Positions 37,447 through 46,292 of a DNA stretch of 64,000 bases are shown piece after piece; within the stretch, counting starts at the first letter, position 1, and the number at the start of each line of letters is the position of its first letter. Source of the DNA: Nitrosomonas sp. Its GTDB lineage: Bacteria; Pseudomonadota; Gammaproteobacteria; Burkholderiales; Nitrosomonadaceae. The stretch lies in the NCBI GenBank assembly GCA_019745325.1, contig JAIETK010000019.1:50037-114036 (forward strand). The letters are read 5' to 3'. Position numbers and translations under genes: made by a program. Under the pieces are notes generated by a model. It saw only the letters and a program-made list of their open reading frames with translations, was not told the DNA's origin and searched no databases.

Positions 37447-38250
37447 TCAGTAGCTAGCCGCCAATATGGCCGGGCAAATGGCCCCGAAAATCCACGCCGA
37501 TTTCGTGCGCTGATCCACGAGGGCGACCGGACGCGTTCCCAGCTTTGCCCAGCGCCGTGTGCGTTTGGTCTTCTGGCCCACCCGCGCTTCGTCCTGCCAC
37601 CAGATTTCTATTTCTTTTGCTTCCGGGCGTTTTTCCCGGACTTCCTCCAGCATCGCGGGGAAGTTTTTTTAAAAGCCTCGATCTCTCCATCGATCTGGCC
37701 ACGATGCTTCGGACGGGCACTCAGGCGACGAAAGTTCATACGCTTCAAGGCCCGGCTGATCGTCGTCTCGCTGACCGATATCCGGTATTCTTCAAAGACC
37801 ACTGAACCAGATCCTTCACGCGCCAGCGTACCACGCCGTGAACCGACGGAATCGGGCCGCGCTCCACAATCTTTTCCAGTCCCCGGAGGTGCTCCGCGTT
37901 CAGGCGCGGCCTCTGCCCCTTCGCCTTGCCCTCGATCAGACCCGCAGCCCCACGGTCGTTGAAGCGCAGAACCCAGTCCCGAACCGTCTGCAACTGCGTG
38001 CCGCCGATGCGCGCCGCGTCACTCCGGCTGCCGCCGTCGTAAATTTCCGTTAAAGCCAGAAGACGGCGGCTCTGCCCGGCATCCTTCGTTTTCTTCGCAA
38101 GCGCCAGCAAAGCAGGGCCGTCGTAATCCTCCCGAAGCTTGATCGCCGCACCCATCACCTGTCCTCCTCAATGATTCGCACCAATCTCCATTGATCCAGA
38201 ATTCTTTGCCCTTGGGAATCCCCAGGTGAGTCTTACTCAGAGGCAGTTGG
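37447..38250 (-). pseudogene. IS630-family element, frameshifted and 3'-truncated transposase
   Basis: The transposase starts at 38158 or 38155 and runs through three frames: 38158 to about 37795, then 37802-37660, then 37653-37447. One shift lies at TCTTTGAAG near 37795. The other lies at a run of seven A residues near 37665-37675, a type of site where IS630 members can use programmed frameshifting. The first catalytic Asp is present (IEIWWQDEARVGQKTKRTRR), but the later Asp and Glu are missing because the element ends at 37447. It cannot be active as it stands. Confidence 0.85.
37826..38250. repeat. direct repeat of 35906-36330
   Basis: Same orientation, offset exactly 1920 bases, about 99 percent identical by eye. 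Recombination between the two copies would delete the PIN gene and join the HNH fragment to the full HNH gene region. Confidence 0.85.
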
Positions 38251-38268
38251 TATTAGTTGTCTATTTGG

Positions 38269-38808
38269 CTAACGTGGGGAAGTCGTGCAGGAGTCTTGCG
38301 AATTTGCAGCTGACAAAAAATCAGCCTGTAATTTCTTTTTGAGGTTTGTGAAGAGTACCTTTTCAAGCTCGTGAATATCTTCATGGCATTTGCCATGGAC
38401 TGGGAAAATTTTCTTTATGCACCCCTGAAAGTATTCTGGATTTTCTGCTTTACAGCGTCGGCAATCAGGCACCAGCGGAAATTCACCATCTTTGGCTGGC
38501 CTGTAAATGTCATCAGATGCTGAAGGCAGAAGGTTTCCGATGCACAGTCGCAGATAACAATGATGGTGTTTTTCAATTTTGGAAGATACGGCAGCGTTAT
38601 CGCCATTGAAATGCCGATCACAGGCCAGGCATTTTGACCCTCGTTTCATTATCTCTTCATGAAAAAATCGGTTCCGGAGCGCACCTTCAGCGAACAGCTT
38701 CCAGGGTATTTCAAATGCCTGAATAATTGGCAGAACATGACGTTTGCGCACTTTGGGAACAAGAAACAAAGGAATAAACTTTTTTCTTTTTGATTTTGGC
38801 TTTTTCAC
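38269..38808 (-). CDS. zinc-binding HNH-like hypothetical protein
   Basis: The 179-residue basic protein has a treble-clef style arrangement: KCLACDRHF, then IEKHHHCYLRLCIGN, then PDCRRCKAENPEYFQGC. Three CxxC-type pairs and a His cluster suggest a zinc-stabilised HNH nuclease or a zinc-binding regulator. The strongly basic N-terminus (MKKPKSKRKKFIPLFLVPKV) fits nucleic-acid binding. A diverged 3' copy lies at 35733-35905, so the gene was once present twice. It is 52 bases downstream of the relaxase gene, in the same direction, and may belong to the mobilization operon. Confidence 0.65.
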   Translation of the reverse strand: MKKPKSKRKKFIPLFLVPKVRKRHVLPIIQAFEIPWKLFAEGALRNRFFHEEIMKRGSKCLACDRHFNGDNAAVSSKIEKHHHCYLRLCIGNLLPSASDDIYRPAKDGEFPLVPDCRRCKAENPEYFQGCIKKIFPVHGKCHEDIHELEKVLFTNLKKKLQADFLSAANSQDSCTTSPR

Positions 38809-38860
38809 AATGCTTTCTCCCTACTCAGATAAAATCTCTTTTTAAAGCTTGAATGTTGGC

Positions 38861-40171
38861 TTAAATTTCAGGATCATAATCCGTCGTTTCCTTATCTTTG
38901 ATTGTCCTCTGTATTCTGATTTTTTCTTGTTCGTAGAGCTTCCTGATTTCATCTTGGCGATCAATATTTTTGTAATGTTTGTTCATACCGGCAAAAAGAT
39001 CAGCTCGTTCTTTAACTTGCTTCTGGCGTAAATCCTTGAATTGTGATTGGAGCCTCCTGCGCTCGGTGAGCTGCTTCGTGATCAGGGTTTCTTTTTCTTC
39101 CTTATCTCGCAGAAACGCTTTTTGAGTTTCTTTTTCGTTCTTGGTGCAGGTTCTCTGATATGCGCCGGTTAATCTGTCCCAAAGGCCTTGAAAGCCCTTT
39201 CGTAATCTGGCAGCGCGTTCTTGTTCTTCAGCCTGCCAGCGGTTTTCGTGCGTAAATTTTTGATCTTGGCGAGCCTTGCGATGTTGCTGCGTCATCGCCT
39301 GCTTTGCGTGAAAGAGCGGTTGTAGCTCTTGTTTGTGCTTGAGATTCAATTCATCGCTGTAGCCCTTGAATTGTTGGGTCAATCGGCCAGAGATCGTGTT
39401 TTTAGCTTCTTCAATTGAAGGTAAATGCTGAGCATCGCCCAGCTTCTTTGTGAGGTCAGTTTTTTTGACGCCGATCTGGCGAGATAATGAATAGACTTCG
39501 CCATAAAGGTCTACTGCGACATATCCGCGTTTATCTCCCCTTGCCAGGTAATAGCCTCTATCTTGCAAGGCGTGCTCAAAAGCTTTACGGCTATCGGAGA
39601 TGCCCCAGCTTTCTTGTAAGGCAGCTTTGATAATTTTGGGATTCTGATTGGTGCGCAGGGCCTGCTGCCATTCCTGCCGTGTGTAATTGAGGGGATTTTT
39701 CTGATTTTTATCGATGAACCCCTTGGGCATATCCCAGTGGTTTTCAAGGTAAAGCTGCTTGGAAACATCCATCAGCTTGTTTTTATAGTGAGATAAATGG
39801 ACGGCCTTCATTTCGTCGGTCTTAATGCGCGACCAAACGCAATGGGCATGGCGTCTGCCTTCCTTCTCATGAAAAACTACAACGCGAGGTTGATTCTCCA
39901 GACCTAATTTATTTTCAATCCGGCCCAGTGCATCTTCAAATTTGTCTATGGGTACATTTTCGGTCTCAGGTGGGTTGAGGCTCACTGAGAACAAGAATTT
40001 GGTGCAGCGCGTCCCTCGGCTCATAGCATAAGCTTCATGGAGAGCGCCATTAACATCATCGGCCATGAAGCCGCGAATTTCGTGCAGCTCCACATGCTCA
40101 TTTTCTTCTGTTTTGTTGAGGTGGGCGGCTAGCTGCCGCGAACCACCTCGTTGCGATCCCTTTAAGATCAT
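38861..40171 (-). CDS. relaxase/mobilization nuclease
   Basis: Relaxases nick oriT and pilot the strand to the recipient. The metal-binding histidines are clear in VVFHEKEGRRHAHCVWSRI (His101, His108, His110), and the segment TRCTKFLFSVSLNPPETE is typical of this mobilization class. The N-terminus reads SRQLAAHLNKTEENEHVELH, with His where many relaxases have the catalytic tyrosine. The C-terminal 150 residues are a long charged coiled coil. It starts one base after the MobC-like gene's stop, so they form an operon. The nucleophile is uncertain; Tyr48 is the first tyrosine in the chain. Confidence 0.9.
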   Translation of the reverse strand: MILKGSQRGGSRQLAAHLNKTEENEHVELHEIRGFMADDVNGALHEAYAMSRGTRCTKFLFSVSLNPPETENVPIDKFEDALGRIENKLGLENQPRVVVFHEKEGRRHAHCVWSRIKTDEMKAVHLSHYKNKLMDVSKQLYLENHWDMPKGFIDKNQKNPLNYTRQEWQQALRTNQNPKIIKAALQESWGISDSRKAFEHALQDRGYYLARGDKRGYVAVDLYGEVYSLSRQIGVKKTDLTKKLGDAQHLPSIEEAKNTISGRLTQQFKGYSDELNLKHKQELQPLFHAKQAMTQQHRKARQDQKFTHENRWQAEEQERAARLRKGFQGLWDRLTGAYQRTCTKNEKETQKAFLRDKEEKETLITKQLTERRRLQSQFKDLRQKQVKERADLFAGMNKHYKNIDRQDEIRKLYEQEKIRIQRTIKDKETTDYDPEI

Positions 40172-40172
40172 C

Positions 40173-40574
40173 TTAGTCAGCTTTCAAACCGAGGGCCTGA
40201 ATCAATTGGCGTCGAATCCAGATGACGGAATAACAGGCCTCATGGAGTTGCTTCTCTGTGTCGGGCGTAACAGGTAGCGAGCCGGTGTTGGCGGCTTTCG
40301 CCAGCTGATTAATATTATTGGGAATTCTGGACTGCCCCAACATTCCCAAAATTTGTGAAAGAGCCTGTTCGTCTTTGACGGGGAAACGCCCTTTGGTTCT
40401 GTGAACCGGAGCGTTTCCGTCAAATATGCGTGAGCGTATATATTCGGCCAGAGAAGTGCCCTGGGCCAGCTGATCTAATTTTTGCCGCTCTTCTTTGGTT
40501 AAGCGAATTGAGAATGGGGGGAGGGGTTTTCTCCCATTAAATTTATCCTTAATGCTTGCCATTTTACACACCAT
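40173..40574 (-). CDS. MobC-like relaxosome accessory protein
   Basis: The 133-residue protein has a ribbon-helix-helix style N-terminus (PFSIRLTKEERQKLDQLAQG, then SLAEYIRSRIF) and a MobC-type helix (ILGMLGQSRIPNNINQLAKA). MobC proteins bind near oriT and help the relaxase open the DNA. It ends one base before the relaxase ATG. The start could be 40574 or 40562; neither has a strong ribosome site, with GGTGTG before the second slightly better. The inverted-repeat region immediately upstream is the likely binding target. Confidence 0.85.
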   Translation of the reverse strand: MVCKMASIKDKFNGRKPLPPFSIRLTKEERQKLDQLAQGTSLAEYIRSRIFDGNAPVHRTKGRFPVKDEQALSQILGMLGQSRIPNNINQLAKAANTGSLPVTPDTEKQLHEACYSVIWIRRQLIQALGLKAD

Positions 40575-40613
40575 CTAAAAATGGCCGTCAGAACACAATT
40601 AAAGCAAAAACCT

Positions 40614-40746
40614 CCTACTTTCTGTAGGTTATATGGTAATATTTCGTTCTGAGAGGCCGATTGCGGAAAATAGCAGGTTAAGATGGTTGTGCACTCCCGC
40701 AACCATTTTGTCCTTGCAAAAGGAAACATTATTACCAAGTGCAAGG
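40614..40746. other. inverted-repeat-rich region, oriT/attP-arm candidate
   Basis: Upstream of mobC lie nested inverted repeats: CCTAC/GTAGG (40614-40618, 40624-40628), TGGTAATA/TATTACCA (40634-40641, 40730-40737), ATGGTTG/CAACCAT (40683-40689, 40700-40706) and CCTTGCA/TGCAAGG (40712-40718, 40740-40746). oriT sites are usually placed just upstream of mobC-relaxase genes. The region also abuts the right attachment core and holds a further partial copy of the core, CCCGCAACCA at 40696-40705, so it may serve in recombination as well. Confidence 0.55.
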
Positions 40747-40755
40747 TTAGAGCGA

Positions 40756-40767
40756 GCCCCCGCAACC
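40756..40767 (+). repeat. right attachment core of the island (attR)
   Basis: GCCCCCGCAACC repeats the end of the initiator tRNA, and the next base is A (40768), giving the CCA missing from the left copy. The bases after it should therefore be the original downstream flank of the tRNA gene. Confidence 0.85.
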
Positions 40768-41175
40768 AAGTAAATTGATCGATTGTCGTGCTCAGTTCAG
40801 TTTGCTGCAATGTTGTAAGTTTTGTGCAATTCCTTTCTTTGGCTGATCGGCAATGTAAAGTAGGACTCAACCGAATCAGACGCTCTATTTCCCGGTTTTA
40901 AGCGCAACCTCCATTCTCTTGATTAGTTCCTTTGTTCTTCTAAAGGGCTAATTGAATACCCAATTAGTAGTTAGAAAACCGCGATTAAATCAGGCGAAAA
41001 CCGATTCTCAAGTAAATCCATCGATCTTCCGTAGATATCAATCTCCCGAAAATGAAGAATTTTGGGTAAATACAAAAGAATAATTAATTTTTAAGGGTAT
41101 TGGGTTGCGGTCGAGCAAAGTCAATATTATTTCTGTCATAAATAAATTACCGGGTTACTTAGGAGGCCTTTTCTT
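40768..41175. other. non-coding stretch between island and diguanylate gene
   Basis: About 400 bases of host-like intergenic DNA. No gene or RNA is recognised. GGAGG (41161-41165) lies 11 bases before the next start codon. Confidence 0.4.
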
Positions 41176-42816
41176 GTGAAACAGAATGGTCCATTTGGTT
41201 TACTCTCAACGATCAGTGATTTCGTCGTTTGTATTGATCCGCAGGGCATAATTCAGCGAACATCCACATCCTCGCAAACGTTTCTACAAGTATCGACGGG
41301 ATTGTTAAAAGAATCGATTGAAAGGTTCGTTCAGCCTGAAGATCTGGTGCTTCTTACTGAAGCCCGGAAAAATGCAAAAGAAAGTGGTGAGAAGCAAGTT
41401 TTTGTGTGCCGTTTGTTACGCCAAAGGGTATTGCCGGTTTGGGTCAACTGCTATTTGTTTTATTTGTCCGACGATTCCTTTCTGGTTGCAGCGTTTGATG
41501 CCATGCATTGGAAAGAAAATGAAGATCGGTTAATTTATTTATCGACCCACGATGAATTGACAGGTTTGCCTGGAAGGGTGTTGTTGGACGATCGTGTCAC
41601 AATGAACATTGAAATGGCACGCCGGGAGAAACAATTTTTGTCGTTAATCGTTTTGAATTTGGATGGTTATAGAAAGATTAATGACTTGCTTGGACATGCT
41701 GTCGGTAACGAACTCATCAAATCCGTTGCTGAACGCTTGCAGATTTGTGTACGTCGCAGCGATACGGTGGCGCGTGTAGGTGAGGATGAATTTGCCATGA
41801 TCATGATGGGTGTTGGTCAGGGCAATATCGAGATGATCGCCAAAAAGATAATGGCTGCCATGCAACGGTCGTTTCGTATTCAAGAACATACGTTGCATAT
41901 CCGCACTAATCTCGGGGTTTCGATCTATCCTGAGCATGGCGAAAATTTCCTGCAGTTATTCCGCAACGCGGAAACGGCAATGTATCGTTCGAGATCGTCC
42001 GGCAAAAATCATTGGGGTATCTACTGCGATCAGATCAGTGACATCGAAAGAAGTGATTTGTCGCTCGAGTCCGCAATGTATGAAGGGATTGAAAAAGGCG
42101 AATTCATGCTGCACTATCAGCCGATATTTTGCGCGCGAACTGGTCAGTTGAAAGGTGCTGAAGCTTTGATGCGTTGGTTAAGTCCTAAGCAAGGATTCAT
42201 TTCACCGATGAAGTTTATTCCATTGGCGGAAAGTAGTGGTTTAATAAAGGTTCTTGGCGCTTGGGCATTACGAAGTGCATGTCTCCAAGCAAAGCAATGG
42301 CAGGATTCAGGTCTCAGAGAATTTTATATTTCCGTAAACGTATCACCGCATCAATTTGTGCAAGATGATTTTCTCGAGTTGACTAACAGGACGCTGCATG
42401 AAACGGGTTTGTTACCATCGAGTTTGGTATTGGAAATTACAGAAACGATGCTGATGGATAACCCGCAGAAATCAGGAGATACTTTGTCTAAACTGCATGC
42501 GGCGGGGATCAAAATCGCTATTGATGATTTTGGTACCGGTTATTCTTCGCTAGCTTACTTAAAAAAATTTCCATTATCAGTTTTGAAAATCGATAAGACT
42601 TTTGTAGATGATGTAGTCAATAGTTTAGAAGACATGGCAATTATCGGCGCCATTCTTAGCTTGGCCGATGGCCTGAATTTGCAGGTAGTAGCGGAAGGTG
42701 TAGAAAATGATGCACAGTTGGGTTTCTTGCGGGAGGAAGGTTGCGATTTGATCCAAGGGTATCTGACTGGTAGGCCGATCAATGCCGAGGCCTTCAAAGA
42801 GCAACACATCGCATGA
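41176..42816 (+). CDS. PAS/GGDEF/EAL cyclic-di-GMP phosphodiesterase
   Basis: A 546-residue cytoplasmic protein with an N-terminal PAS-like sensor (about 1-115), a GGDEF domain (about 120-285) and an EAL domain (about 300-546). The EAL site is complete (GAEALMRWL, EITETMLMD, DDFGTGYSSLAYLK, KIDKTFVDD, EGVEN), so it should hydrolyse cyclic di-GMP. The cyclase signature is changed to GEDEF (in VARVGEDEFAM), and an RxxD inhibitory site stands five residues before it. The GGDEF half may therefore only bind GTP or act as a sensor. It starts at a TTG or ATG-like codon 11 bases after GGAGG. Confidence 0.9.
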   Translation: MKQNGPFGLLSTISDFVVCIDPQGIIQRTSTSSQTFLQVSTGLLKESIERFVQPEDLVLLTEARKNAKESGEKQVFVCRLLRQRVLPVWVNCYLFYLSDDSFLVAAFDAMHWKENEDRLIYLSTHDELTGLPGRVLLDDRVTMNIEMARREKQFLSLIVLNLDGYRKINDLLGHAVGNELIKSVAERLQICVRRSDTVARVGEDEFAMIMMGVGQGNIEMIAKKIMAAMQRSFRIQEHTLHIRTNLGVSIYPEHGENFLQLFRNAETAMYRSRSSGKNHWGIYCDQISDIERSDLSLESAMYEGIEKGEFMLHYQPIFCARTGQLKGAEALMRWLSPKQGFISPMKFIPLAESSGLIKVLGAWALRSACLQAKQWQDSGLREFYISVNVSPHQFVQDDFLELTNRTLHETGLLPSSLVLEITETMLMDNPQKSGDTLSKLHAAGIKIAIDDFGTGYSSLAYLKKFPLSVLKIDKTFVDDVVNSLEDMAIIGAILSLADGLNLQVVAEGVENDAQLGFLREEGCDLIQGYLTGRPINAEAFKEQHIA

Positions 42817-42862
42817 CTATGAAAATCCGGGAAAATTCTTTTCCTTCACATTCTTTTGTCAC

Positions 42863-43852
42863 TCAATTGCAGTAATCGTTGTCCTTAAACCATTTAACCG
42901 CATCTTTGAGCGCCTCGACTGCGGGGCGATACCGGTAACCTAATTCGCGTTCGGCTTTTTCACTGGAGAAAAACATTAATTTCTTTGCCATGCGGATGCT
43001 ATCGAGTGTTGCGCGAGGTTCGGTATGTGTCAGAAGAGCGATCTTCTCCATGCACCAAGCCATCGGAAGCATTACGCTGATCGGGATATTGACGCGGTAA
43101 TGCCGGGTGTTATTAATCTCATCGATGGTTTGCAGGATCTGCAGAAGCGTCATGTTATCGCCACCCAGGATATAGCGTTCTTGGGGTTTTCCATGTTGAT
43201 AGGCCAATAAATGACCGTATGCGATGTCATCCACATGTGCGATATTGAGACCGGTATTGACATAGGCCGGCATGCGGCCAGCGATTGTATCCAAGACGAT
43301 ACGCCCGGTCGGAGTCGGACGGATATCGTTTGGACCGATTGGTGTTGAAGGATTTACGATGATCAAGGGTAATTGATGATCGACGGTCAATTGTCTGACT
43401 AACTGCTCGGCCTGATACTTCGAACGCTTGTAATAACCATTGACGGCCGCCGGGTCGCTTGGCGTTTCTTCATTTGCGGGGGTTCCATCGGGGTTTAAGC
43501 CCAGCGTGGCGACACTGCTGGTATATACAATCCGGTTCAGTCCTGCTTGATGGGCCGCAATAATGAGTGCGCGGGTGCCGGTGACATTGATTTCATGCAT
43601 AGTTGCCGGATCCGGCACCCAAAGCCGGTAATCGGCTGCCACGTGAAAGAGGTTATCGCATCCTCGGACCGCGCGTTTGAGTGACTCAAAGTCTCTCAGA
43701 TCGCCTTCGATGATTTCAACTGGATAGTTTTTAAGGTTCCGGCGATCGCTGTCGGGTCTGGCCAAGACGCGAACTTCATGCCCGGCTGTGAGCAGGCAAC
43801 GCATGACAGCCGAACCGAGAAACCCGGTAGCACCGGTGACTAATGATTTCAT
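42863..43852 (-). CDS. hpnA: hopanoid-associated sugar epimerase
   Basis: HpnA is an extended short-chain dehydrogenase/reductase found in hopanoid gene clusters, thought to act on a nucleotide sugar. The 329-residue protein has the NAD loop VTGATGFLGSAVMRCLL at the start, the FHVAADYRLWVPDP segment typical of HpnA, and the catalytic YKRSKYQAE (Tyr and Lys of YxxxK). AAAGGC precedes the ATG. The squalene-synthase-like gene lies 58 bases upstream in the same direction, which supports a role in hopanoid or triterpenoid metabolism. Confidence 0.9.
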   Translation of the reverse strand: MKSLVTGATGFLGSAVMRCLLTAGHEVRVLARPDSDRRNLKNYPVEIIEGDLRDFESLKRAVRGCDNLFHVAADYRLWVPDPATMHEINVTGTRALIIAAHQAGLNRIVYTSSVATLGLNPDGTPANEETPSDPAAVNGYYKRSKYQAEQLVRQLTVDHQLPLIIVNPSTPIGPNDIRPTPTGRIVLDTIAGRMPAYVNTGLNIAHVDDIAYGHLLAYQHGKPQERYILGGDNMTLLQILQTIDEINNTRHYRVNIPISVMLPMAWCMEKIALLTHTEPRATLDSIRMAKKLMFFSSEKAERELGYRYRPAVEALKDAVKWFKDNDYCN

Positions 43853-43910
43853 GGTGCCTTTGAGTCGAAATAGATAGTTGGAATGCCCGGAATGCGCATT
43901 AATCGATTAT

Positions 43911-44969
43911 TTACGAAGTACCTGAAAGCGCTTCATTATGCGGTTCAACAGCGGGCAGATTCCGTGAGGTTAATTTGAATAATAACTCCAATATCCAATC
44001 GTTACTCGCAAATAAGCTCGTTAATGCGACGGTTGTCTTGACGCTGTTGCGGCTGATTTTTACTTGCGTACCTTCAGAAAAATCCCGGCGGTTATTGATT
44101 TTATTCAAGGTCAGAATGGCCATGCCAATCGCCCAAAGGCAAAAACGCCGGATGCCTTTTTCGTGGAGCGGTATCAAACTGGTATAGATCAAGGCATTCT
44201 GCAAGTGTCCTTTGGCTATTCCTAATAGCTCCGCTAAACCCGCTTGAAAATTTGTATCTTTCATACCCGGTTGCATATCAGTAAGATGAAAACCATACTT
44301 TAGAAAAATGTCTTGCGGCAACCAGCAAGCGCCGCGTTTACGATCATCCCAGATGTCTTTGAGGATGTTGGTCATCTGCAATCCCTGGCCGAAAGAGACG
44401 GACAGTTTCATCAATGTTGGCTTATGCAGATTAATTTCTTCCGAATAATCACAAAATAATTCGGTCAGCATTTCACCCACGACACCGGCAACGTAATAGC
44501 AATATTGATTCATTGCGGGTAAATCCTTTAGGCCATCCAGTGACTCTGTCTCTTGGTAGTCGGCCATGCCTTTAGCCATGATTCGCACACACCGCTCCAG
44601 AGCTTTGCGCTGCGCCGGATTAAAACTGTGAGTGACACGGATAACAGCCGGTGTATTTTTGATCAGATCATGTTCGGCAGGGATGGTATGGCTGGATAAA
44701 AGCGGGTAGAGCTGCTGCGCGAATTCTTCCGCGGATGCGCTGCCGCAGACAACATCCGCAAACATGTCCGACAGTTGCCGGGTTTGCTCGGATGAGAGCG
44801 CATTATCGTCTTCAATGGTATCGGTAATGCGGCATAGCAAATAGGCATTGCCGATTACGCGGCGCAAAGCTTCCGGTAATTGCGGAATGGTCAATGCAAA
44901 AGTACGTGAGACCCCTTGCAGGATATGGTCCTGATAAAGCTCATCGTCGATACTGGGTTGGCTTGTCAT
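43911..44969 (-). CDS. squalene synthase-like protein (trans-isoprenyl synthase)
   Basis: The enzyme should join two farnesyl diphosphates to squalene, the hopanoid precursor. The first Asp motif is in AYLLCRITDTIEDD, followed by DYQETESLDGLKDLPAMNQY, CYYVAGVVGEMLTELF and the second Asp motif NILKDIWDDRKRGACWLP. These match the single-enzyme squalene synthase type rather than an HpnC/HpnD pair. Length is 352 residues. It is upstream of hpnA in one apparent operon. A phytoene synthase role is less likely because of the neighbour and the motif details. Confidence 0.88.
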   Translation of the reverse strand: MTSQPSIDDELYQDHILQGVSRTFALTIPQLPEALRRVIGNAYLLCRITDTIEDDNALSSEQTRQLSDMFADVVCGSASAEEFAQQLYPLLSSHTIPAEHDLIKNTPAVIRVTHSFNPAQRKALERCVRIMAKGMADYQETESLDGLKDLPAMNQYCYYVAGVVGEMLTELFCDYSEEINLHKPTLMKLSVSFGQGLQMTNILKDIWDDRKRGACWLPQDIFLKYGFHLTDMQPGMKDTNFQAGLAELLGIAKGHLQNALIYTSLIPLHEKGIRRFCLWAIGMAILTLNKINNRRDFSEGTQVKISRNSVKTTVALTSLFASNDWILELLFKLTSRNLPAVEPHNEALSGTS

Positions 44970-45035
44970 TACAAATTCATCATAGGGCGATACCGCATCT
45001 TACTATAATTGAGCGTATCTCCAAATGTAGATTAT

Positions 45036-46292
45036 TTATTGTGGCAGCGTTTGCTCGGATGCGATGAGTTGATCGATGGTTTCACGTTGCCGGATAACGT
45101 AGGTTTTATCCTGATCCACCATAATCTCGGCGGCGCGTGGCCGGGTATTGTAATTGGAACTCATGCTCATGCCATAAGCACCGGCTGACATCACCGACAA
45201 TAAATCACCGGTTTCTACAGCAAACTCCCGGTCATGCCCGAGAAAATCACCGGTTTCGCATACTGGACCGACGACTTGGTATTTTCTGAGTTCTGTCCGG
45301 TTGTTAATGACCGGAAGGATTTCATGATATGCGTTATACAATGCCGGGCGCATCAGATCGTTCATCGCTGCATCGACAATGGCAAAATTCCGGGCGGATG
45401 TGTGTTTGAGGTACTCGATACGGGTTAGCAGAATACCGGAATTCCCTACCAAGGAGCGTCCTGGTTCTATCAGTAAGCGTTGTTTGATGTGCTGAGTGCC
45501 GGCGCAAAGTGAAGCAACGTAATTCTCAATGGTTGGCGGCGTTTCGTGGGCGTAGCGTATACCCAGCCCGCCGCCCAAATCCAGATGCTCGATCTCCAAT
45601 CCCTGCGATTGCAATGTATTAAGCAATTGAAGCATCTTTTCACCGGCTTGCATAAAGGGGCCGAGTTCCGTTAATTGCGAGCCGATATGGCAGTCGAGTC
45701 CTGTAAAACGGATATTTGAATACGTGTGCGCGGATTGATAAATCTTTTCAGCGGTACTGGCCGGGATGCCGAATTTGTTTTCTTTCAGGCCGGTAGAAAT
45801 GTACGGATGGGTTTTGGCATCGACATCCGGATTAACGCGCAGGCTAACCGGAGCAATTTTGCCCATTGCTTGTGCTACTTCGTTTAAGGTGATTAATTCA
45901 GCTTCGGATTCCACGTTAAAACACAGGATATCGGCATTTAGCGCCAGTTGCATTTCAGCACGGCTTTTTCCGACACCTGAAAAGACAGTTTTACCCGGAT
46001 CGCCGCCGGCTTGGAGCACGCGCTGCAATTCTCCGCCCGACACAATATCAAAGCCGCTGCCAAGTTGTGCGAAGAGATTCAGTATGGCGATATTGGAATT
46101 GGCTTTTACCGCATAGCAGATTAAATGATCGCGGCCGGCAAAAGCTGTTTCAAATTCTTGATAAGCCTTGGTGAGAGCGGATCGGGAATAAACATAACAA
46201 GGTGTTCCGAAGGTTTCAGCGATCTTTCGCAACGGCACCGATTCCACAAAAAGCTCATTGTCACGGTAATTAAATTCGGGAAAGCCGCTCAT
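45036..46292 (-). CDS. lysA: diaminopimelate decarboxylase
   Basis: LysA makes lysine from meso-diaminopimelate with pyridoxal phosphate. The cofactor lysine is in ICYAVKANSN, followed by GSGFDIVSGGELQR, the LDCHIGSQ strand, the EPGRSLVGNSG phosphate region and GPVCETGDFLGHDRE, which supplies a catalytic Cys across the dimer. The 418-residue length is normal. Its ATG overlaps the stop of the tiny lipoprotein gene lptM, an arrangement common in beta- and gammaproteobacteria. Confidence 0.96.
   Translation of the reverse strand: MSGFPEFNYRDNELFVESVPLRKIAETFGTPCYVYSRSALTKAYQEFETAFAGRDHLICYAVKANSNIAILNLFAQLGSGFDIVSGGELQRVLQAGGDPGKTVFSGVGKSRAEMQLALNADILCFNVESEAELITLNEVAQAMGKIAPVSLRVNPDVDAKTHPYISTGLKENKFGIPASTAEKIYQSAHTYSNIRFTGLDCHIGSQLTELGPFMQAGEKMLQLLNTLQSQGLEIEHLDLGGGLGIRYAHETPPTIENYVASLCAGTQHIKQRLLIEPGRSLVGNSGILLTRIEYLKHTSARNFAIVDAAMNDLMRPALYNAYHEILPVINNRTELRKYQVVGPVCETGDFLGHDREFAVETGDLLSVMSAGAYGMSMSSNYNTRPRAAEIMVDQDKTYVIRQRETIDQLIASEQTLPQ

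Noticed and set aside
40499-40870. Minus-strand frame across the oriT/att region
   Set aside because: It crosses the attachment core and the start of the MobC-like gene, and its translation has no known features.
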